DNA of 64,000 nt from Streptomyces sp. PH10-H1 (GTDB lineage: Bacteria > Actinomycetota > Actinomycetes > Streptomycetales > Streptomycetaceae). Positions 58,259 through 64,000 of this stretch are shown in pieces; position 1 is the first letter of the stretch; each line of letters starts with the position of its first letter. The notes under the pieces were generated by a model that was given only the letters and a program-made list of their open reading frames with translations, was not told the origin of the DNA and did not search any database. The position numbers and the translations under genes were made by a program. The stretch is from contig NZ_JASISZ010000032.1 of the NCBI RefSeq assembly GCF_030063355.1, positions 1-64,000 of the forward strand. Reading direction: 5' to 3'.

Positions 58259-59770
58259 TCAGCCGCCGGAAAGGATGCGGACCAAGTCTTCTGCCGTGCG
58301 GCAGCGGTCCAGGAGCTCTTTGACGTGGTTGCGGGTGCCGCGCAGCGGCTCCAGCGTCGGAACCCGCTGGAGGGAGTCACGGCCCGGCAGATCGAAGATG
58401 ACCGAGTCCCAGGAGGCGGCGGCGACGTCATCGGCGTACTGCTCGAGGCAGCGGCCGCGGAAATAGGCGCGGGTGTCCTCAGGGGGCTTGGTACGGGCGC
58501 GCTCGACGGCGGGCTCCTCCAGGAGCCGCTGCATGCGGCCGCGGGCCACGAGACGGTTGTAGAGGCCCTTGTCGGGCCGTACGTCGGCGTACTGGAGGTC
58601 GACGAGGTGCAGCCGCGCGGCGTCCCACTCGAGACCGTCACGGCGCCGGTAGCCCTCGAGGAGCTCCCGTTTGGCGACCCAGTCCAGCTCGCCCGACAGG
58701 CTCATCGGGTCGTTCTCGAGCCGGTTGAGCACGTCCTCCCAGCGGCTGAGGACATCCTTGGTCTGGTCGTCCGCATCGGCGCCGAAGCGCTCCTCGATGT
58801 ACTTGCGGGACAGGTCGAAGTACTCCATCTGGAGCTGTACGGCGGTGAGGGTGCGCCCGCTGCGCAGCGTGATGAGATGTTGCAGTGTGGGGTCGTGGCT
58901 GACCTGGTGCAGGGTCCGTACCGGCTGGTCGACGGCCAGGTCCACCTTGATGAAGCCGTCCTCGATCATCGACAGCACGAGTGCGGTGGTGCCGAGCTTG
59001 AGGTAGGTCGAGATCTCGGAGAGGTTGGCGTCCCCGATGATGACGTGCAGCCGCCGGTACTTCTCCGCGTCCGAGTGGGGTTCGTCGCGGGTGTTGATGA
59101 TGGGGCGCTTGAGCGTGGTCTCGAGGCCGACCTCGACCTCGAAATAGTCGGCGCGCTGGCTCAGCTGGAAGCCGTGTTCCCGGCCGTCCTGGCCGATGCC
59201 GACGCGGCCGGCCCCGGTGACGACCTGGCGCGAGACGAAGAACGGCGTCAGATGGCGCACGATGTCCGAGAAGGGGGTCTCCCGCTTCATCAGATAGTTC
59301 TCGTGGGTGCCGTAGGACGCGCCCTTGTTGTCGGTGTTGTTCTTGTACAGGTGGATGGGCTGAGCGCCGGGGAGCTGCGCGGCGCGCTCGGCGGCCTCGG
59401 CCATGATCCGCTCACCCGCCTTGTCCCACAGGACGGCGTCGAGCGGGTTGGTGACCTCGGGTGAGGAGAATTCCGGGTGGGCGTGGTCGACGTACAGCCG
59501 TGCTCCGTTGGTGAGGATGACATTGGCCAGGCCGATGTCCTCGTCGGTGAGCTGGCTCGAGTCCGCGGTGTCACGGGCGAGGTCGAAGCCCCGGGCGTCA
59601 CGAAGCGGGTTCTCTTCCTCGAAGTCCCAGCGGGCGCGGCGCGCCCGGTGCATCGCCGCCGCGTACGCGTTGACGATCTGGGACGAGGTGAGCATGGCAT
59701 TGGCGTTCGGGTGGCCGGGGACGGAGATGCCGTACTCCGTCTCGATACCCATTACTCGCCGTACGGTCAT
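58259..59770 (-). CDS. dop: Pup deamidase/depupylase Dop
   Basis: A 503-residue PafA homologue of the glutamine-synthetase fold: [11 protein letters not shown] at the ATP site, followed after about residue 40 by the Dop-specific loop region ([22 protein letters not shown]). Then come [60 protein letters not shown] and GDANLSE. It deamidates Pup-Gln and removes Pup from substrates. The ATG at 59768-59770 has GGAGGG upstream. It precedes pup; arc lies upstream behind a terminator. Confidence 0.97.
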   Translation of the reverse strand: MTVRRVMGIETEYGISVPGHPNANAMLTSSQIVNAYAAAMHRARRARWDFEEENPLRDARGFDLARDTADSSQLTDEDIGLANVILTNGARLYVDHAHPEFSSPEVTNPLDAVLWDKAGERIMAEAAERAAQLPGAQPIHLYKNNTDNKGASYGTHENYLMKRETPFSDIVRHLTPFFVSRQVVTGAGRVGIGQDGREHGFQLSQRADYFEVEVGLETTLKRPIINTRDEPHSDAEKYRRLHVIIGDANLSEISTYLKLGTTALVLSMIEDGFIKVDLAVDQPVRTLHQVSHDPTLQHLITLRSGRTLTAVQLQMEYFDLSRKYIEERFGADADDQTKDVLSRWEDVLNRLENDPMSLSGELDWVAKRELLEGYRRRDGLEWDAARLHLVDLQYADVRPDKGLYNRLVARGRMQRLLEEPAVERARTKPPEDTRAYFRGRCLEQYADDVAAASWDSVIFDLPGRDSLQRVPTLEPLRGTRNHVKELLDRCRTAEDLVRILSGG

Positions 59771-59963
59771 GCGGCCCTCCTTGCCCGGCGCCGCCCCGTG
59801 CTGGGGCTGACGCTCAAGTACCGCTGCGCATATGGCCCGAGTGCGACTGCTGATCCCTGAGCCGCACTGCAAGGCGCGGTACGGAAGAGCCTAGAACGCG
59901 ATGGCGGCGGTGGGGAGATCATTTCACTCATTACTCCGGTCCTGCCTGACCTGTGGACAAACA

Positions 59964-60004
59964 CTCCGGCTGCGGGTACCCGGTCGGGGCGCCCGCAGCC
60001 GGAG
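59964..60004 (-). terminator. Terminator after arc
   Basis: Perfect 13-bp arms (CTCCGGCTGCGGG and complement) with a 15-nt loop, 8 bp after the arc stop codon. The dop promoter must lie in 59771-59963, about 190 bp with no ORF of note. Confidence 0.85.
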
Positions 60005-60012
60005 AGGTTGCT

Positions 60013-61779
60013 TTACAGGTACTGCCCGGTGTTGGCGACAGTGTCGATGGAGCGGCCGGTATCCGCGCCCTGCTTCCCGGTGACGAGGGTGCGGATGAAC
60101 ACGATCCGTTCGCCCTTCTTGCCGGAGATCCGGGCCCAGTCGTCGGGGTTGGTGGTGTTGGGCAGGTCCTCGTTCTCCTTGAACTCGTCGACACACGCGG
60201 CGAGCAGGTGGGCGACGCGAAGACCGCGCTGGTTGTGTTCGAGGAAGGCCTTGATCGCCATCTTCTTGGCCCGGTCCACGATGTTCTGGATCATCGCTCC
60301 GGAGTTGAAGTCCTTGAAGTACAGGACCTCCTTGTCACCGTTGGCGTAGGTGACCTCCAGGAAGCGGTTCTCCTCCGTTTCGGTGTACATCCGCTCGACG
60401 ACGGCCTGGATCATGGCCTCGACGGTGCCGGCCTTCGATCCGCCGTGTTCCGACAGGTCCTCGCTGTTGAGCGGGAGTGTGGGAACGAGGTACTTCGAGA
60501 AGATGTCCTTGGCCGCCTCGGCGTCCGGCCGCTCGATCTTGATCTTGACGTCCAGACGGCCGGGCCGCAGGATCGCCGGGTCGATCATGTCCTCGCGGTT
60601 GGAGGCGCCGATGACGATGACGTTCTCCAGGCCTTCCACTCCGTCGATCTCGGCGAGCAGCTGGGGGACGATGGTGTTCTCCACGTCCGAGCTGACACCG
60701 GATCCGCGGGTGCGGAAGAGGGATTCCATCTCGTCGAAGAAGACGATGACGGGGGTGCCCTCGCTCGCCTTCTCCCTGGCTCGCTGGAAGACCAGGCGGA
60801 TCTGACGCTCGGTCTCGCCGACGTACTTGTTGAGCAGCTCCGGACCCTTGATGTTCAGGAAGTAGCTCTTCCCCTGCGGCTGTCCCGTGACTTCGGCGAC
60901 CTTCTTGGCAAGGGAGTTGGCGACTGCCTTGGCGATGAGGGTCTTTCCGCAGCCGGGGGGGCCGTAGAGCAGTACGCCCTTGGGCGGGCGCAGCTCGTAC
61001 TCCTTGAACAGGTCCGCGTGCAGATAGGGCAGTTCGACCGCGTCGCGGATCTGCTCGATCTGACCGGCGAGGCCGCCGATCTGCTGGTAGTCGATGTCGG
61101 GGACCTCCTCGAGGACGAGGTCTTCGACCTCGCTCTTGGGGACCCTTTCGTATACGTAGCCGGAGCGGGGCTCCAGCAGGAGTGCGTCGCCTACGCGGAG
61201 AGCGCCGTCCAGGAGTGGCTCGGCGAGCCACACCACCCTCTCCTCGTCGGTGTGTCCGACGACCAGGGCTCGTTCGCCGTCCTCAAGGATCTCCTTGAGG
61301 GTGACGATGTCGCCGACGCGCTCGTACTTCATGGCCTCGACCACGTTGAGCGCTTCATTGAGCATGAGTTCCTGACCTCGCCGGAGGTCTTCAAGTTCGA
61401 CGGAGGGGCTGACGTTCACCCGCAGCTTTCGGCCGCCGGTGAAGATGTCCGCCGTTCCGTCCTCGTTCGCCTGCAGAAAGACGCCGAAACCGGCAGGAGG
61501 CTGCGCGAGCCTGTCCACTTCTTCCTTGAGGGCCACGATCTGGTCGCGGGCCTCGCGGAGAGTGTTCGCGAACCGCTCATTCTGAGCGGACACGCCTGCC
61601 AGGTTGGTCTGCAGCTCGACGATCCGCTCTTCGAGAATCCTCGTGTGACGCGGAGAGTCGGCGAGCTTACGTCGCAGGACGGCGATTTCCTGCTCAAGAA
61701 AGGCGACCTGGCTCGTGGTGTCATCTGAACCACGAGCGGGTCGGCCGCCACGGGTGATGTCGTCGTCGTGGGCCGCCAC
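60013..61779 (-). CDS. arc: Proteasome-associated AAA ATPase (ARC/Mpa)
   Basis: A 588-residue AAA ATPase. The N-terminal coiled coil ([40 protein letters not shown]) binds Pup; two OB folds follow; then the ATPase domain with Walker [14 protein letters not shown], Walker [13 protein letters not shown] and sensor GASNRED. The C-terminus is GQYL, the motif that docks into and opens the 20S alpha ring. The GTG at 61777-61779 is preferred over the ATG at 61797 because GGAGGTGAGG precedes it. It unfolds pupylated proteins for PrcAB. It diverges from the ferredoxin gene. Confidence 0.97.
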   Translation of the reverse strand: MAAHDDDITRGGRPARGSDDTTSQVAFLEQEIAVLRRKLADSPRHTRILEERIVELQTNLAGVSAQNERFANTLREARDQIVALKEEVDRLAQPPAGFGVFLQANEDGTADIFTGGRKLRVNVSPSVELEDLRRGQELMLNEALNVVEAMKYERVGDIVTLKEILEDGERALVVGHTDEERVVWLAEPLLDGALRVGDALLLEPRSGYVYERVPKSEVEDLVLEEVPDIDYQQIGGLAGQIEQIRDAVELPYLHADLFKEYELRPPKGVLLYGPPGCGKTLIAKAVANSLAKKVAEVTGQPQGKSYFLNIKGPELLNKYVGETERQIRLVFQRAREKASEGTPVIVFFDEMESLFRTRGSGVSSDVENTIVPQLLAEIDGVEGLENVIVIGASNREDMIDPAILRPGRLDVKIKIERPDAEAAKDIFSKYLVPTLPLNSEDLSEHGGSKAGTVEAMIQAVVERMYTETEENRFLEVTYANGDKEVLYFKDFNSGAMIQNIVDRAKKMAIKAFLEHNQRGLRVAHLLAACVDEFKENEDLPNTTNPDDWARISGKKGERIVFIRTLVTGKQGADTGRSIDTVANTGQYL

Positions 61780-61835
61780 GGTCCTCACCTCCTCCAAGGG
61801 GAGCTGGACGTTTCCAGACCCTACCTGGGCCGGTG

Positions 61836-61849
61836 GGGGTTGAAACCCC
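61836..61849. promoter_or_regulatory. Dyad GGGGTT-ga-AACCCC upstream of arc
   Basis: A perfect 6-bp-arm dyad 57 bp upstream of the arc GTG, beside the AT-rich segment TAGATCACAAAG that could hold the arc promoter. It is a candidate operator in the 252-bp divergent region (61780-62031); nothing else clear is seen there. Confidence 0.35.
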
Positions 61850-62031
61850 TAGATCACAAAGACGGTCGGGGTGTGTCCGATCTTCACCCTTGCGTACGTC
61901 CTCACGCCAGGGAGATACCCACGGATCAACATCGGAAAGCGGCCGGTTGTATCGTCGGTTCGGTCAACACCCGTCAGGGACTGTTGCGGTCCGTGTACGG
62001 ACCGATCCATGAACAGCAGGCGAGGTATCCC

Positions 62032-62331
62032 GTGAGCAACGTGTCCGAGGCCGACGCGGAAGAGATGGAAGTCTGGATCGACCAGGACTTGTGCACCGGG
62101 GACGGCATCTGTGTGCAGTATGCGCCCGAGGTGTTCGAGCTCGACATCGACGGGCTCGCCTACGTCAAGGGCAACGATGACGAGCTGCGGCAGTCACCGG
62201 GTGCGACCGCTCCGGTTCCGCTGACCCTGCTGACCGATGTGGTGGATTCGGCCAAGGAGTGCCCCGGCGACTGCATCCATGTACGCCGCGTCACCGACCG
62301 GGTCGAGGTGTTCGGCCCCGACGCCGGGTGA
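62032..62331 (+). CDS. [3Fe-4S] ferredoxin
   Basis: A 99-residue ferredoxin. The cluster ligands are Cys in LCTGDGIC (C-x5-C) and ECPGDCIHV near the C-terminus; with one position of the usual CxxCxxC lacking Cys, a [3Fe-4S] cluster is expected. The middle reads VQYAPEVFELDIDGLAYVKG. Such ferredoxins pass electrons to P450s; the two conservon P450s of this window are possible clients, which is inference. The GTG at 62032 has GCGAGG 7 bp upstream; the ATG at 62065 (MEVWIDQD) is an alternative. It is divergent from arc, a conserved pair as I recall. Confidence 0.92.
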   Translation: MSNVSEADAEEMEVWIDQDLCTGDGICVQYAPEVFELDIDGLAYVKGNDDELRQSPGATAPVPLTLLTDVVDSAKECPGDCIHVRRVTDRVEVFGPDAG

Positions 62332-62335
62332 CCGG

Positions 62336-62950
62336 TCAGATACCGTTCGCCAGCGCGCCCGGCGTGGCGTAGTAGCGGCCCGCCCGCCACTGCCAGGTGT
62401 AGGTGCGCTTCTGGTCGGGGCAGCAGCGGGGTGTGGCGTCGCTCGAGAACCCGAGCACGGTCGCCCTGACGATGCGGCCCTGGAGCCCGAAACCCGTGAT
62501 GCTGCGCTGCTCCGCGGGATCGACCAGCGTGGCCACGACGCGCGGCGCGCTGCCTGGCGCCGCGCCCGGCGCCAGGACGTAGACCCCGCTGGGCGGGGTG
62601 CCGGCCTCAGCGTGACAGCGCACGACGACGACCGTCTCGGGCCGGCCGTCCCGGTCCAGATCCCCCGAGACGCTGCTGACGACGTCCACGGGCGCTCCCG
62701 CACAGTCGAGTGGGTACTTGGCCGCCCTGGGGTCGGGGGCGGCCTGCGTGGTGACGTCTGAGCCGTGCGAGGAGGCATCGGCGGGCTGGACCAGGGCCCC
62801 GGCGCCGATGACCGCGCCGACCAGCGCGGCGGTGGAGATCCAGTGCGCCGTGCGGGCTCGGGTATGCGGAAGGGCCGGTCCTGCGGAGGGCTGCACTCGC
62901 CTGGCTCCTGGGGAGTTCGAGGGGGTGGCCAGCATGGTGCCATACGTCAC
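62336..62950 (-). CDS. Secreted or membrane-anchored protein of unknown function
   Basis: A 204-residue protein. A basic N-terminus is followed by a hydrophobic segment (STAALVGAVIGAGALVQPADA, residues about 40-60) that could be a signal peptide or anchor. The exported domain has VSGDLDRDGRPETVVVVRC, an FG-GAP/EF-hand-like Asp-rich loop that may bind Ca2+, and a CCPDQ cysteine pair. I recognise no named family. Starts at 62950 (MTYGTM) or 62935 (MLATPS) are both possible. It is convergent with the ferredoxin gene, 4 bp apart. Confidence 0.75.
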   Translation of the reverse strand: MTYGTMLATPSNSPGARRVQPSAGPALPHTRARTAHWISTAALVGAVIGAGALVQPADASSHGSDVTTQAAPDPRAAKYPLDCAGAPVDVVSSVSGDLDRDGRPETVVVVRCHAEAGTPPSGVYVLAPGAAPGSAPRVVATLVDPAEQRSITGFGLQGRIVRATVLGFSSDATPRCCPDQKRTYTWQWRAGRYYATPGALANGI

Positions 62951-63025
62951 ACTCGGGCGGAACAGCCGGGTCCGGAGGGAGAACCGGGTCGGCGGGGAAT
63001 CGGCGAATCGGCGGGGAAACCGGAA

Positions 63026-63075
63026 AAGGCGCTGTCGTCGGATGCCCCAGCGGGGGAATCCGGCGACAGCGCCTT
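63026..63075 (-). terminator. Terminator after the tRNA methyltransferase gene
   Basis: Arms of 12 perfect pairs (AAGGCGCTGTCG and complement), extendable to 17 with one mismatch, 20 bp after the trmI stop. The minus strand then reads TTTTCCGGTTTCC, giving some U-richness. Confidence 0.85.
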
Positions 63076-63094
63076 CACCTGGGCGTGCCCGGTG

Positions 63095-64000
63095 CTACTC
63101 GGTCGGCTCGGGTGCCTCGGCGACCTCGGCCGTCTCGGCCGCTTCGGGCGTTTCTGCCGTCACGGACGGGTCGGCGGCCGCGCGGGTGCCCCCGCTTTCG
63201 CTGCCGGGTCCGGTGTAGTCGTCGCCGTACGAGCCCTTGGAGGGGCGGCGGCGGCGCAGCGGCGGCTCCACGCCGTCGGCGAGCCGACGAGCGGTGAGCA
63301 GGAAACCGGTGTGGCCGATCATGCGGTGGTCGGGACGTACCGCGAGGCCCTCGACGTGCCAGTTGCGGACCATGGTCTCCCAGGCCGCCGGCTCATTGAA
63401 GGTGCCGTGCTCACGGATCGCCTCGACGGTGCGGGCCATCTGCGTGGTGGTGGCGACGTAGCAGCACAGGATGCCACCGGGGACGAGGGCCTTGGAGACG
63501 GCGTCGAGGCATTCCCAGGGGGCGAGCATGTCCAGGATGACGCGGTCGACATCGGTGTCGGACAGATTGTCCTGGAGGTCGCCGACGGTCAGCGTCCAAG
63601 CGGGGTGTTCCCCGCCGAAGTAGCGCTGGACGTTCTGGGTGGCGATCTCCGCGAAGTCGGCGCGGCGCTCGTAGGAATGCAGCATGCCCTGGTCGCCGAC
63701 GGCACGCAGCAGGAAGCTGCTGAGCGAGCCTGAGCCGACTCCGGCCTCGACGACACGGGCGCCGGGGAAGATATCGGCCATCGACAGGATCTGCCCCGCG
63801 TCCTTGGGGTAGACCACCGCGGCTCCGCGTGGCATGGACAGGACATAGTCGGGGAGCAGGGGGCGCAGCGCCAAGTAGGCGACGTTCCCCGTGGTACGGA
63901 CAACACTTCCTTCAGGAGCACCGATCAACTCGTCGTGCGAGAACGCACCCTTGTGGGTGTGGAACTGCTTCCCGGCTTCGAGCGTGAAGGTGTAGTGGCG
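63095..64000 (-). CDS. trmI: tRNA (adenine-58-N1)-methyltransferase TrmI (5' end outside window)
   Basis: The last 301 residues of a GCD14/TrmI-type enzyme; the frame is open through the window edge (HYTFTLEAGKQFHTHKGAF), so the N-terminus lies beyond. The SAM-binding motif is VVEAGVGSGSLSSFLLRAVG, the acidic motif is in LHSYERRADFAEI, and CCYVATTTQMARTVEAI follows. It makes m1A58 in the tRNA T-loop as a tetramer. The C-terminal extension of about 60 residues is acidic and Glu/Ala/Pro-rich, with repeats of EAAETAEVAEAP. Placement just upstream of the arc/ferredoxin region is one I recall from other Streptomyces. Confidence 0.95.
   Translation of the reverse strand, partial: RHYTFTLEAGKQFHTHKGAFSHDELIGAPEGSVVRTTGNVAYLALRPLLPDYVLSMPRGAAVVYPKDAGQILSMADIFPGARVVEAGVGSGSLSSFLLRAVGDQGMLHSYERRADFAEIATQNVQRYFGGEHPAWTLTVGDLQDNLSDTDVDRVILDMLAPWECLDAVSKALVPGGILCCYVATTTQMARTVEAIREHGTFNEPAAWETMVRNWHVEGLAVRPDHRMIGHTGFLLTARRLADGVEPPLRRRRPSKGSYGDDYTGPGSESGGTRAAADPSVTAETPEAAETAEVAEAPEPTE

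Overview
This is a high-GC actinobacterial chromosome segment. Gene content and order point to Streptomyces: the infC-rpmI-rplT / rRNA methyltransferase / sensor kinase / pheS-pheT block, a conservon with two cytochrome P450 genes (the cvn9 or rarABCDE type), and the pafB-pafC / FKBP / pafA / prcA-prcB / pup / dop / arc Pup-proteasome locus with tatA, tatC and a Ski2-type helicase nearby. These blocks resemble the S. coelicolor region around SCO1594-SCO1648; this is recalled synteny, not a search result. GTG starts, strong purine-rich RBSs, ATGA or GTGA start-stop overlaps and several apparently leaderless starts also fit Streptomyces. No tRNA, rRNA, insertion sequence, prophage or CRISPR array is visible.

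Layout. 1-6 kb is accessory and regulatory: a cut-off ABC-2 exporter permease diverging from a TetR gene across twin operators, two XRE-type regulators, a Nudix hydrolase, small conserved proteins and a membrane-anchored PP2C phosphatase. 6.2-14.3 kb is translation core: a SnoaL-like protein, a 24-bp perfect bidirectional terminator, then on the minus strand infC (apparent AUC start), rpmI, rplT, a TrmH-type methyltransferase, a PAS histidine kinase, pheS and pheT. 14.6-24.6 kb holds DUF1844, aquaporin Z, an SseB-domain protein, a mycosin-like subtilisin with a proline-rich membrane partner, a PLP-fold aldolase, a DUF2510 protein, a LysR/TDT-transporter pair and a BtuF-like protein. 24.7-28.3 kb is a glycine-betaine type ABC importer in which the permease is fused to two tandem substrate-binding domains.

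28.5-35 kb carries a 5'-3' exonuclease gene and the six-gene conservon, whose first P450 has an unusual haem loop. 35-42.2 kb is mixed: an alpha/beta hydrolase, a PgeF-like protein, a decayed remnant, an iron-box-controlled siderophore-interacting protein, a 5'-truncated phospholipase gene, and a DrrAB-like exporter with a PadR regulator whose promoter/operator can be read. 42.5-61.8 kb is the helicase, Tat and Pup-proteasome region, nearly all on the minus strand and interrupted by a LacI/MFS pair. The end holds a [3Fe-4S] ferredoxin, a secreted protein and a tRNA m1A methyltransferase cut by the window edge.

How the genes connect. Arc/Mpa, PrcA, PrcB, Pup, Dop and PafA form the complete pupylation-proteasome pathway, and PafB/PafC are its linked WYL regulators. 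TatA and TatC supply two Tat translocase subunits. The conservon encodes a G-protein-like switch with P450 outputs. Intergenic DNA is notable for short tandem repeats of 8-14 bp in at least five places. I did not find a convincing wholly new system. The best leads are the degenerate conservon P450, the double-binding-domain betaine transporter, the infC AUC start, the endonuclease VII remnant wedged between pup and prcB, and the mycosin/membrane-protein pair.
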